The notes below the pieces were generated by a model, which did not search any database, was not told where the DNA came from, and worked only from the letters and a program-made list of their open reading frames with translations. Shown in pieces: positions 38,024 to 46,919 of a DNA stretch of 64,000 nt. Numbering within the stretch: the first letter of the stretch is position 1; each line of letters opens with the position of its first letter. Made by a program: the position numbers and the translations under genes. The stretch comes from Parabacteroides massiliensis (GTDB taxonomy: Bacteria; Bacteroidota; Bacteroidia; Bacteroidales; Tannerellaceae), in assembly GCF_900155425.1 (NCBI RefSeq), contig NZ_LT700191.1, positions 855,918 to 919,917 on the forward strand. Direction: 5' to 3'.

Positions 38024-39223
38024 TTATTCAATTATTTTTTTCAGTCTCGTCAATGCTTCAACATAATAGTAATCGGCATAGCTAAGCGGCACGTCCACTT
38101 CGCTGTTTCCGGGCAAATGGCCGGTCGAATGCTTGAGTACAAAGTTACAGTTTGTTCCTTTCTCCGCCAAATATTCAGGGGATGATAAAGAACGCACCTG
38201 TTGTTCGGCAAAGTCCAGATAGCTTTTTGCTTCATCCGATTTATCCAACTGGCTCAATTCGATCAAGGCGGAAGCCATGATAGCGGCAGCAGAGGCGTCG
38301 CGCGGCGTATTCGGAATATCAGGAGCGTTAAAATCCCAATACGGAACCTTATCGGCCGGCATATTCGGATGGTTCATCAGGAAACGGGCTATATGCTTGG
38401 CCTGTGCCAGATATTCGGGACTGCCGGTTTCACGTGCCATCATCGTATAACCGTAGACCGCCCACGCCTGTCCGCGTGCCCAAGCCGATTCGTCGGCATA
38501 TCCCTGATGCGTCATTTTGATATGGGGTTTCCCCGTGATCGTATCATAAGAAACGACATGATAACTGCTATAATCATCACGGAAATGATTTTCCATCGTC
38601 GTATTGGCATGCGTAACCGCGATATCATGGAAACGATTATCACCGGTAGCTTTGCTTGCCCACGTCAGAAGCTCAAGGTTCATCATGTTATCGATGATAA
38701 CCGGATACTGCCATTTGCCGTTATTGGTAGAGTCCCAGGAACGGATCGCCTTGATCATCGGGTTGAAGCGGGTACTGAGCGAACCGGCGCCGGTCACCAA
38801 TACATTCTTATAATCGGGATTTTGCGTCAGGCGGTAGCCGTTGCCATAACTACAATAAAGCATGAACCCGACATCATGATTATTCGTCACATATTGTACT
38901 TTTTCCAAACGTCCGGTAAAAAGTTCGGCATACTTCTTCAATTCGGGAGTAGGATTGTTTTCATACAGGTACCACAGTTCGCCGGGAAAGAAACCGCTGC
39001 ACCACCAATAGCAATCGCTGGTCTCCAATTTACCATCTTTGATACTCTTAGGCAGCCGGCCTTCCTGCTGTTCCAGGTCTTTGGCCATAAGCAGCGCCTG
39101 TTCGGTCGAGGCTTTCAGACCACGGTCAATCACTTTTGCAAGAGGCTCCTCCTGCGGGGTATTACTACAAGACGACAATAACAGTGTGGTCGCTAACACA
39201 GATAAACTTAAAAGTTTGTTCAT
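38024..39223 (-). CDS. GH88 unsaturated glucuronyl hydrolase, lipoprotein
   Basis: 399 residues from ATG 39221-39223, with lipobox LLLSSC at the end of a short signal. The GH88 body has WWCSGFFPGELWYLYE, then DSTNNGKWQYPVIIDNMMNL and WARGQAWAVYGYTMMA. These enzymes hydrate and remove 4,5-unsaturated glucuronic or galacturonic acid from the end of lyase products. It ends 3 bases before DUF2264 and heads the uronate run. Longer in-frame starts upstream add a non-signal stretch and were rejected. Confidence 0.94.
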   Translation of the reverse strand: MNKLLSLSVLATTLLLSSCSNTPQEEPLAKVIDRGLKASTEQALLMAKDLEQQEGRLPKSIKDGKLETSDCYWWCSGFFPGELWYLYENNPTPELKKYAELFTGRLEKVQYVTNNHDVGFMLYCSYGNGYRLTQNPDYKNVLVTGAGSLSTRFNPMIKAIRSWDSTNNGKWQYPVIIDNMMNLELLTWASKATGDNRFHDIAVTHANTTMENHFRDDYSSYHVVSYDTITGKPHIKMTHQGYADESAWARGQAWAVYGYTMMARETGSPEYLAQAKHIARFLMNHPNMPADKVPYWDFNAPDIPNTPRDASAAAIMASALIELSQLDKSDEAKSYLDFAEQQVRSLSSPEYLAEKGTNCNFVLKHSTGHLPGNSEVDVPLSYADYYYVEALTRLKKIIE

Positions 39224-39249
39224 GATTGAATAATTAGAAAGATTTTGGA

Positions 39250-39257
39250 CAAATATA
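39250..39257 (-). promoter_or_regulatory. -7 box of the GH88-kduD run
   Basis: Minus-strand TATATTTG 27 bases before the GH88 start fits TAnnTTTG; the -33 region is weak. Confidence 0.45.
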
Positions 39258-39374
39258 GTGATAAGTTTACAAATCACTGCGAATTGCGATAGAAAACCAA
39301 TCGGTATAGCGAAACGAAGCCTCGAAAATGTTTTTCATCTCCGGGGCTTGTTTTAGATGTATACATTCTCTCTT

Positions 39375-39437
39375 CACAGGGATACCGGCAACATTGAACT
39401 TTTAATTCAATATACTTTAGTATTATAATATTAAATT
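39375..39437 (+). repeat. Dispersed CACAGGGATACC...TTTAGTATT element, copy 2
   Basis: It shares ordered blocks CAC-GGGATACCGGCA, TTGAACTTT, ATTCAATA and CTTTAGTATT with 19202-19253. Like copy 1 it follows a terminator-like hairpin by roughly 20-25 bases. Confidence 0.5.
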
Positions 39438-39660
39438 CGAAAACACATAGTGCCATCTCGTAGGGGCAGGGCTCTGCTCTGCCCATTGACATTCAATAGA
39501 GGAATATTGATTGCATTAGACGGAGTAGCCCCCCCGCCTCTACATTGTCATTTTTTGAAATACTAACGTAACAATATCGTAACACTCCATTCAATTTCAT
39601 GTAATCACTTCGTAACATTTGTTTCGTTCCTTTGCCGGTAGAAATAAAAAGGTAAACAAA

Positions 39661-40851
39661 GTGAGAAAGTTTTTCGAAAAGATTGTAGAAGGAGGATTAC
39701 TCATCAGCGGAAGCGTCAGTAGCCTTACGATTTTGCTGATCGTGTTCTTTCTGTTCAAAGAGGCCGGCGGCCTTTTCAATACTCCGGCCACAGAAGAAGG
39801 TTATGTTCTTGCCGTAAATAAAAGCAACGATGTCGGAAAATTATCACCGGAGATGATCATGGACATTTTCGACGGTAATATTACCAACTGGAAAGATATC
39901 AGCGGGATGGATCAGGATATCCTGATATTCCGTTTCTCCGATCTGACCAACTATTATACGGAGGAGGAACTGGGTGACGAATTTCAATACGTCCCGCAAA
40001 AGATCAGCGAACTGGTGGCGAAAGAACCCGGTATCATCGCTTTCTTTCCCAAGCAGTATTTACTGGAAAACGGTTTTCAGGGAAAAGTCCTGCCGGAAGA
40101 GAAAATCACATTGGGAGAGTTTTTCGGAGGGACGAAATGGTATCCAACCTCGACACCGGCCCCTATATTCGGATTGATTCCTTTGTTGTTGGGCACTTTA
40201 CTGGTCAGTATCGGCGCAATCGTCCTTTCACTTCCTTTCGGGATTGCGGTGGCTATTTACATGGCTGAAATTGCAAATAAGCGGACACGCGGCCTCTTGA
40301 AACCGATCATCGAATTGCTCGCGGGCATTCCGTCTGTTGTCTACGGTTTCTTTGGTTTGGCAGTGATCGTGCCGCTCATCCAGAAGACATTTGACCTGCC
40401 TGTCGGCGAAACGGCTTTTGCCGGCAGCGTGGTCTTGGCAATCATGGCACTCCCTACGATCATCACCGTTGCAGAAGATGCCATGCGGACAACGCCCCGT
40501 GCCATGAAAGAGGCAAGCCTCGCCCTGGGTGCGACCCAATGGCAGACGATCTACAAAGTAATCATCCCGTACTCCATTTCCGGCATTACATCCGCAATCG
40601 TGTTAGGTATCGGACGTGCGATAGGCGAGACGATGGCAGTCCTGATGGTAACCGGAAATGCGGCCGTCATCCCGACTTCCTTCTTCGAGCCGGTACGGAC
40701 CATCCCCGCGACAATCGCCGCCGAACTGGGGGAAGCTCCCGCCGGAGGCGCACACTACGAAGCTTTGTTCCTGCTCGGCGCCGTTCTCTTCCTGATCACG
40801 TTGATATTGAGTATCTCCGTCGAATATATTTCATCTAAAAGAAAAATCTGA
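39661..40851 (+). CDS. pstC: PstC, phosphate ABC transporter permease with PstS-like insertion
   Basis: 396 residues from GTG 39661-39663 (with AAAGG upstream); an in-frame codon at 39619 precedes the probable transcription start and was rejected. One N-terminal membrane segment is followed by a ~110-residue extracytoplasmic insertion (about 45-160) with MIMDIFDGNITNWKDISG, the classic phosphate-binding-protein motif. The usual six-span permease then follows with the EAA loop ASLALGATQWQTIYKVIIPY. PstC with PstA and PstB imports phosphate. No pstS is nearby, so the insertion may supply part of its role. Confidence 0.93.
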   Translation: MRKFFEKIVEGGLLISGSVSSLTILLIVFFLFKEAGGLFNTPATEEGYVLAVNKSNDVGKLSPEMIMDIFDGNITNWKDISGMDQDILIFRFSDLTNYYTEEELGDEFQYVPQKISELVAKEPGIIAFFPKQYLLENGFQGKVLPEEKITLGEFFGGTKWYPTSTPAPIFGLIPLLLGTLLVSIGAIVLSLPFGIAVAIYMAEIANKRTRGLLKPIIELLAGIPSVVYGFFGLAVIVPLIQKTFDLPVGETAFAGSVVLAIMALPTIITVAEDAMRTTPRAMKEASLALGATQWQTIYKVIIPYSISGITSAIVLGIGRAIGETMAVLMVTGNAAVIPTSFFEPVRTIPATIAAELGEAPAGGAHYEALFLLGAVLFLITLILSISVEYISSKRKI

Positions 40852-40859
40852 TTCACATT

Positions 40860-41747
40860 ATGGCACCTGTACAAAAGTTAGAAAATATAGATTTGAAGAA
40901 ACGAACCTCACAAAAGTTTGCATTCGGATTCTTCACCCTGTTGAGTTATCTGGTCGTGGCGATCTTGTTCGTGATCTTAGGGTTCATCATCATTAAAGGA
41001 GGCAGCGTGATCAGCTGGGATTTCCTGACGAAAGCACCGGAAGAGGGCATGACGGAAGGTGGAATCTTCCCGGCGATTGTCGGGACTTTCTACCTGATCG
41101 CCGGAAGCAGTATCATCAGTTTCCCGATCGGGATCATGAGTGGCATCTACATGAACGAATATGCGACAAACGGCAAATTGGTCCGTTTCATCCGTATCAT
41201 GACAAACAACCTGAGCGGAGTCCCGTCGGTCGTATTCGGTTTGTTCGGAATGTCGCTGTTCGTTAACGCGTTAGGTTGGGGCGACTCGATCATCGCCGGT
41301 TCGTTTACACTGGCATTGATGTCACTGCCTCTGATTATCCGCACGACGGAAGAGGCTCTGAAAAGCATAGACGACTCGTTCCGGCACGGCAGCTTGGCAT
41401 TAGGCGCAACGAAACTACAGACCATCCGCCGTGTCGTGCTCCCGATGGCTTTCCCGAATATCATCACCGGCCTGATCTTGTCAGTCGGACGTGTATCGGG
41501 CGAAACAGCTCCTATCCTGTTCACCGTGGCGGCCTATTTCCTTCCTCAATTGCCGGGAAGTATCTTCGACCAGTGCATGGCATTGCCTTACCACTTGTAT
41601 GTCATATCCACGAGTGGGACAGATATAGAAGCCTCCCGCGGCATGGCATACGGAACAGCCTTGGTGTTGATTGCCATCGTCTTGGTTGTCAACCTGCTGG
41701 CAAATCTATTGCGCAATTATTTCGCTAAGAAAGTAAAAATGAATTAA
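40860..41747 (+). CDS. pstA: PstA, phosphate ABC transporter permease
   Basis: 295 residues, six membrane segments, with the EAA loop GSLALGATKLQTIRRVVLPM near residue 178. It forms the permease dimer with PstC. It begins 8 bases after pstC and ends 13 bases before pstB, so the genes are one transcript. It has no insertion, in contrast to PstC. Length and order are standard for the family, and the reading frame is intact. Confidence 0.96.
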   Translation: MAPVQKLENIDLKKRTSQKFAFGFFTLLSYLVVAILFVILGFIIIKGGSVISWDFLTKAPEEGMTEGGIFPAIVGTFYLIAGSSIISFPIGIMSGIYMNEYATNGKLVRFIRIMTNNLSGVPSVVFGLFGMSLFVNALGWGDSIIAGSFTLALMSLPLIIRTTEEALKSIDDSFRHGSLALGATKLQTIRRVVLPMAFPNIITGLILSVGRVSGETAPILFTVAAYFLPQLPGSIFDQCMALPYHLYVISTSGTDIEASRGMAYGTALVLIAIVLVVNLLANLLRNYFAKKVKMN

Positions 41748-41760
41748 TTGATAATTATCT

Positions 41761-42513
41761 ATGATAAAGATTGATGCTCAAAATGTAGATTTCTATTACG
41801 GTGACTTTCATGCGTTGAAGAACATTTCGATGCAGATAGAAGCCAACACCTCGGTAGCCTTTATCGGCCCGTCGGGTTGTGGTAAATCTACCTTCCTCCG
41901 CTTGTTCAACCGTATGAACGACCTGATCCCCGACACACGTTTGGAAGGAAAGATATTCATCGACGGACGGGACATATACAGCAAAGGGGAAAAAGTCGAC
42001 ACGCTCCGCAAAAATGTCGGAATGGTGTTTCAGAAACCGAACCCGTTCCCGAAAACAATCTTCGAAAATGTGGCTTACGGCCTACGCGTAAACGGCGTTA
42101 AGGACAACGAATATATCGAAGAGACCGTAATCAAAAGCCTGAAACAGGTCGTTCTCTGGGATGAGGTCAAAGACAAGCTGAAAGATTCGGCTTTCGCTCT
42201 TTCCGGCGGCCAACAGCAACGCCTTTGTATCGCACGGGCATTGGCTATCTCGCCTTCCATCCTGTTGATGGACGAACCAACTTCTGCCCTCGATCCGATC
42301 TCTACAGGCAAGATCGAGGATTTGATCCATGAACTGAAAAAGGAATACACGATCGTGATCGTCACACACAACATGCAGCAAGCTGCGCGTGTAAGCGACA
42401 AGACGGGATATTTCTATTTGGGCGAACTGGTCGAATATGGTGAAACACGTAAAATATTCACCAATCCGGAAAAAGAATCGACACAGAATTATATTACAGG
42501 GAGATTTGGGTGA
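41761..42513 (+). CDS. pstB: PstB, phosphate ABC ATPase
   Basis: 250 residues with Walker [10 protein letters not shown] near residue 36, signature [16 protein letters not shown] near 147, Walker [14 protein letters not shown] near 167 and H-loop [13 protein letters not shown] near 199. [20 protein letters not shown] is the PstB-specific Q-loop region. It energises PstC/PstA. Its position before phoU is standard. It is complete and needs no unusual start. Confidence 0.97.
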   Translation: MIKIDAQNVDFYYGDFHALKNISMQIEANTSVAFIGPSGCGKSTFLRLFNRMNDLIPDTRLEGKIFIDGRDIYSKGEKVDTLRKNVGMVFQKPNPFPKTIFENVAYGLRVNGVKDNEYIEETVIKSLKQVVLWDEVKDKLKDSAFALSGGQQQRLCIARALAISPSILLMDEPTSALDPISTGKIEDLIHELKKEYTIVIVTHNMQQAARVSDKTGYFYLGELVEYGETRKIFTNPEKESTQNYITGRFG

Positions 42514-42561
42514 GAAGATTCATAATCCATAAATCACAAATTATAAATCATAAATCAAAAC

Positions 42562-43239
42562 ATGAAGGTTATTGAACAAGAAATAGCAGCGTTAAAGAAT
42601 ACGATTAACGAGATGTGGGCACTCGTCCACCAGCAGATATACAATGCCGGTGAAGCGATGCTGACCGGAGACAAGGAACTGGCCTATAAAGTGCTCAGCC
42701 GTGAACGCCGCGTGAATGCATTCGAGCTGAAGATCGACAGCGATTGCGAAGATATCATCGCCCTGTACGCACCGGTGGCCATCGACCTCCGCTTCGTACT
42801 TGCCATGTACAAGATCAACACGAACCTGGAACGCCTCGGTGACTTCGCTGAAAGCATCGCACGCTTCTCCGTCAACCTGCCGGAAGGGGAACCGATCGAT
42901 CCGGAACTGGTGAAGATCGCCCGCGTAGAAGAAATGTTGCACGAACTGCTTAGCATGATATCATTGACACAGGAGGCCTTTGAAAAGGAAAGTTCCGAGA
43001 TTGCGTCACGCATTTTCCTGAAAGACAATATCATCGACGAGATCAATCACGATTCGACTCCTCTGATCGCCCAATATATCGAAGCACATCCGGGTAGTGC
43101 ACTTGCCGGCCTTTACATGGCAGGCGTCATCCGCAAGATGGAACGCTTCGGTGACCATTGCACCAATATTGCAGAAGAACTGATCTTCTACCTGGATGCG
43201 AAGGTGATGAAGCACATCGGCAAAACGGAAGAAAAATAA
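42562..43239 (+). CDS. phoU: PhoU, phosphate signalling regulator
   Basis: 225 residues, two PhoU three-helix repeats. The metal-binding ExxxD motifs are visible as LERLGDFAESIARF (first repeat, about 90-103) and MERFGDHCTNIAEEL (second, about 193-207). PhoU binds the Pst transporter and a PhoR-type kinase to shut down the Pho response when phosphate is plentiful. No phoR or phoB lies in the window. It lies 48 bases after pstB. Confidence 0.95.
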   Translation: MKVIEQEIAALKNTINEMWALVHQQIYNAGEAMLTGDKELAYKVLSRERRVNAFELKIDSDCEDIIALYAPVAIDLRFVLAMYKINTNLERLGDFAESIARFSVNLPEGEPIDPELVKIARVEEMLHELLSMISLTQEAFEKESSEIASRIFLKDNIIDEINHDSTPLIAQYIEAHPGSALAGLYMAGVIRKMERFGDHCTNIAEELIFYLDAKVMKHIGKTEEK

Positions 43240-43278
43240 TATCTTTGCAGCCAGAATCAAACATAATCGTAATCGACA

Positions 43279-44481
43279 ATGAAACGACTAACGGCATTCT
43301 GGCTGTCAGCCTGCTTTTTATGCACTGTTCCCATACAGGCGCAATCATTTATTCCCGAACGGGATTCCACCGACATTTCCCTGTTTGAATATACAACGAA
43401 AATACCCAAGCGCAATAATGTATTCAACCTGGATCTGGAAATGCATGCTTCTTTCAATACTTTTTTCACCGAGCACAAGCTGGATGAAGCCGCTTTCCGT
43501 TTCAACCACATCAAGCTCGAAGCGACCGGCGAAATAAACGACCGTCTTTTCTACTGGTACCGCCAAAACCTCAACCAGGGGAATAAAGGCATGGATCTGG
43601 AGAACCTGCCGGAATCAATCGAATATGCTATGATCGGCTATCGCCTCAACGATAAATTCACGGTCACATTAGGAAAACAGGATGCAGTCTGGGGAGGGTT
43701 CGAATATGACCTCGATCCGTATTCGATATATGAATACAGCGACATGAACGAATACATGGATTGCTATTTTACAGGGGTTACGCTCGGTTACCAGCCGACT
43801 CCTTCCCAAGAACTACGTTTGCAAGTAACAGACAACCGCATCGGGAGCATGGAGGACGCTTACGGCCTGCTTCCTGCCGGAATCGAAAAGCCACGTGCTC
43901 CGCTTTTCTACACATTTAACTGGAACAGCAGTTATTTGGACGAGGTTCTGAACCTCCGCTACTCCGCCACGGCCGGAGAACAGGCCAAAGGGAAATGGAT
44001 GTATATGGCATGGGCCGGACACAACGTTTGCACCGGTCCGTTCGATGGCTATTTCGATGTGATGTACACACGCGGCTCACTCGATCCGTTGGGTATCCTG
44101 ACCGAGTTGGTTCCTCCGTCCGGCGAGAATGATGAAGGGCCTGTCTGCTTACGTAACGTCCAGTATCTTTCACTCGTAGCGGAGATAAATTACCGCTTTC
44201 ATCCGAAATGGAACGCCTTTACCAAAGGAATGTACGAAACCGGGTCGGTCTATAAAGCGGGAAATGAAGAGGGAGAACTTCCTGACGGGAAATACCGCAC
44301 AGCATGGGGCTTGCAGGCCGGCGTCGAATTTTATCCGATGGCGGATGAAAACCTACATATCTTCTTCACGGGAACAGCCCGCTCTTACAACCTGACGGAA
44401 AAAGCAAAAGCGCTATGTGCTTTCATTGAAAACACACAGCGCTTGTCGATAGGGTTCATATACAAATTGCCGTTGTATTGA
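43279..44481 (+). CDS. Phosphate-selective porin-like outer-membrane protein
   Basis: 400 residues with signal peptide (MKRLTAFWLSACFLCTVPIQAQ). The beta-rich body resembles porin O/P: LGKQDAVWGGFEYDLDPYSI, EYMDCYFTGVTLGYQP and C-terminal LSIGFIYKLPLY ending in an aromatic residue. It lies 39 bases after phoU, so it is probably the outer-membrane entry for phosphate or polyphosphate feeding the Pst system. The family match is moderate and the ion preference unproven. The stop codon abuts the convergent GH95 stop (44481/44482), leaving no room for a separate terminator. Confidence 0.85.
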   Translation: MKRLTAFWLSACFLCTVPIQAQSFIPERDSTDISLFEYTTKIPKRNNVFNLDLEMHASFNTFFTEHKLDEAAFRFNHIKLEATGEINDRLFYWYRQNLNQGNKGMDLENLPESIEYAMIGYRLNDKFTVTLGKQDAVWGGFEYDLDPYSIYEYSDMNEYMDCYFTGVTLGYQPTPSQELRLQVTDNRIGSMEDAYGLLPAGIEKPRAPLFYTFNWNSSYLDEVLNLRYSATAGEQAKGKWMYMAWAGHNVCTGPFDGYFDVMYTRGSLDPLGILTELVPPSGENDEGPVCLRNVQYLSLVAEINYRFHPKWNAFTKGMYETGSVYKAGNEEGELPDGKYRTAWGLQAGVEFYPMADENLHIFFTGTARSYNLTEKAKALCAFIENTQRLSIGFIYKLPLY

Positions 44482-46911
44482 TCAGAACATCAGAGCCAAT
44501 TGATCCCCTGCCTGCAATTCTACTTTCAACATGCCGTCTACAACCGGGAGAGATACGGCTTTTTGGTTGAGCTTGATGCTCATATTTGCGGAGTCGGCGG
44601 GAAGCTTGATACGGAACGAACCGGTAACCAGGGCTTTCAAACCGGCTTCCGTCAACCGGCCTTCTTTCCATTTGGCAGACACTTCGCCACCTCCACGGAC
44701 TTTAAGACCTTTAAAACTTCCGTTTTTCCAAGCGGAAGGCAGGGCGGGAAGCAGCTCGATTTCTCCCGTCTGGCTCTGTACCAGCATTTCGGCAATACCG
44801 GCACAACCACCAAAGTTACCGTCTATCTGGAAAGGAGGATGCGCACAGAACAGGTTCGGATATGTCCCGCCACCATTCGTCATATTCGTTTTACGGTCCA
44901 CACACGGACGAAGCAAGTCGGCAAACAGCTTATAAGCATGGTCGCCATCATGCAAACGCGCCCAGAAATTGATCTTCCAAGCCATCGACCATCCCGTACT
45001 CTTATCGCCACGAGCCACCAGTGATTTGCGGGCTGCTTCGGCAAGCTCAGGCGTACGCTTTATCGATATCTCATTGCCCGGATACAAACCGTAAAGATGG
45101 GAGACGTGGCGATGATGCGGCTCTACCTCTTCAAACGGTTCGAGCCATTCCATGATACGCCCGTCCTTGCCGATTGTCGTCGGCATCAGGCGGGCACGTT
45201 TGGCAGCAAGTTCACCGGCAAAGGCAGAATCGACCCCTAAGATATTGGCAGCCTCGATCGTATTGGTGAACAGTTCGCGAACGATCTGGTTGTCCATCGT
45301 CGAACCGGCACAGATATGCGCCGTCTTACCGTTCGGCAGTTTATACCCGTTTTCAGGCGAAGTTGTCGGAGCCGTCACCAGGTATTTGTTGCGTGGATCT
45401 TCCACCAACATATCCACGAAGAACCGGGAAGCACCTTTCAACACTGGATATACATCTTTCAGATATTCCTTATCCAACGTATAGAGATAATGCATGTACA
45501 GATGTTCGCAAAGCCAGGCGGCGGAAGTATTGGTCGCCCCCCATGACGGATGTTCGCCCGGTGCGGTGAACTCCCAGACATTTCCCAAGATATGTGTCAC
45601 CCAGCCGCGGGCGTTATAATAGGCTTTAGCCGTCCGTTCGCCACTGGCAACCTGCTGCTTCGTCCATTCCACGAGCGGAAGATGGAGCTCGGAAAGGTTC
45701 GCCACTTCGGCCGGCCAATGGTTCATCTGAAGATTGATATTCAGATGATAGTCACCGTTCCATGGGGTATTGATCGTATTACACCAAAGCCCCTGCAGAT
45801 TGGGAGGAAGCAAGCCTACACGCGTAGAAGAGATCAACAGATAACGGCCAAATTGGAAATAGAGCGCCCCTAAAGATGGATCGTCCGGATCGGCACTGAA
45901 AGCTGCGAGACGCTCGTCTATCGGCAGATCCTCACGAGAAGAATGTCCCAAATCCAGATCCACACGGCCGAACAGGGAACGGTAAGCAGCAATATGCCCT
46001 TTCTTCAAAGAGGCGAAATCTTTCTTTTCGGCATTAGCCAGCAGGGAAGCGACTTTTCCTTCCAAGTCTTTATCGAAATAATCGGTCGCCATGCTCACCA
46101 ACAGGATTGCTTCGGAAGCATTCCGCACGGAAACAGTCGAATCTCCAGAAGTCACATTTCCCCCTTTCGGCAGGATGACACGAACACGCGATGCATAGCG
46201 GAGGCCTTTCATCTCCAGTGTATCGACACCGTCAGGCAACTGCCCTTGCATCAGAAGGTCATGCCCGTCAGCCGTCACCTTACAGTGTTCGGGGCGGTTC
46301 ATACCCAACGAGAAGTTCAGTGCCCTATCCGCATCGGCAGTCAGGTGGATCACGCCCAGATCATCGGCAAAAGAGGTAAAGACTTCACGGTCATACGTCA
46401 CCTTTCCTCTTCTAAAAGAAGCTGTAGCAATCGCATTGTCCAGATTCAATTCACGTCTATACCCGGAGATCGAATCGGAACTGCCTTGATAATCATAATT
46501 CAGAACAAGATTGCCCAACAGTTGGTAACTGCCATACGGGACATTTGCTCCTTGCCCTTGTCCGCTCCCCTCGCCCTTACAGACGAAAGTATTGTACATC
46601 AACTCCTGTGCTTCGTCGTTACGTCCTTCGAACAGGAGTTTGCGGATCGTTCCCAACGAATAGTAAGCCTGTGGGTTATCCGTTTCCTGCTTACTGCCCG
46701 ACCACATGGAGATTTCGTTCAAAACAATCTTTTCCGTATCGACACCTCCGTCCGGCATCAATCCAAGGCGTCCGTTACCCAATGGGAACGTCTCCTCCCA
46801 TATTCCGGCCGGAGCATCGAAATGATAAGACAACGGTTTGCCCGTTTTCACTTCCGGCATATTGCAGCCAACCAGAATCATAAACAGAAAAACAAATGCG
46901 TTATATTTCAT
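44482..46911 (-). CDS. GH95 alpha-L-fucosidase/galactosidase-like lipoprotein
   Basis: About 809 residues from ATG 46909-46911, lipobox FMILVGC. The N-terminal sandwich carries FPLGNGRLGLMPDGGVDTE. The helical barrel has the GH95 signature WNGDYHLNINLQMNHWPAE, where the two Asn pairs position the catalytic base. The family usually cleaves alpha-1,2-linked fucose or galactose from host or plant glycans. Upstream in-frame codons lie in the GH5 gene and were discarded. It lies close to the GH5 gene on the same strand, hinting at joint use of a branched polysaccharide. Confidence 0.94.
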   Translation of the reverse strand: MKYNAFVFLFMILVGCNMPEVKTGKPLSYHFDAPAGIWEETFPLGNGRLGLMPDGGVDTEKIVLNEISMWSGSKQETDNPQAYYSLGTIRKLLFEGRNDEAQELMYNTFVCKGEGSGQGQGANVPYGSYQLLGNLVLNYDYQGSSDSISGYRRELNLDNAIATASFRRGKVTYDREVFTSFADDLGVIHLTADADRALNFSLGMNRPEHCKVTADGHDLLMQGQLPDGVDTLEMKGLRYASRVRVILPKGGNVTSGDSTVSVRNASEAILLVSMATDYFDKDLEGKVASLLANAEKKDFASLKKGHIAAYRSLFGRVDLDLGHSSREDLPIDERLAAFSADPDDPSLGALYFQFGRYLLISSTRVGLLPPNLQGLWCNTINTPWNGDYHLNINLQMNHWPAEVANLSELHLPLVEWTKQQVASGERTAKAYYNARGWVTHILGNVWEFTAPGEHPSWGATNTSAAWLCEHLYMHYLYTLDKEYLKDVYPVLKGASRFFVDMLVEDPRNKYLVTAPTTSPENGYKLPNGKTAHICAGSTMDNQIVRELFTNTIEAANILGVDSAFAGELAAKRARLMPTTIGKDGRIMEWLEPFEEVEPHHRHVSHLYGLYPGNEISIKRTPELAEAARKSLVARGDKSTGWSMAWKINFWARLHDGDHAYKLFADLLRPCVDRKTNMTNGGGTYPNLFCAHPPFQIDGNFGGCAGIAEMLVQSQTGEIELLPALPSAWKNGSFKGLKVRGGGEVSAKWKEGRLTEAGLKALVTGSFRIKLPADSANMSIKLNQKAVSLPVVDGMLKVELQAGDQLALMF

Positions 46912-46919
46912 AATTACAA

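Larger units (their letters stand above)
39224..39660. other. Intergenic region between GH88 and pstC
   Basis: 437 bases. It holds the GH88 -7 box at 39250-39257, a hairpin near 39323-39353 (AAGCCTCG...CGGGGCTT), a copy of the dispersed element (39375-39437), a GTAGGGGC-type inverted repeat (39459-39485) and, near 39627-39634, a weak TTCCTTTG -7 box for pstC. No gene was found. Confidence 0.55.

Noticed and set aside
39600-39660. PHO box before pstC
   Set aside because: No repeat pair with Pho-box spacing was recognisable, so no regulatory call was made.
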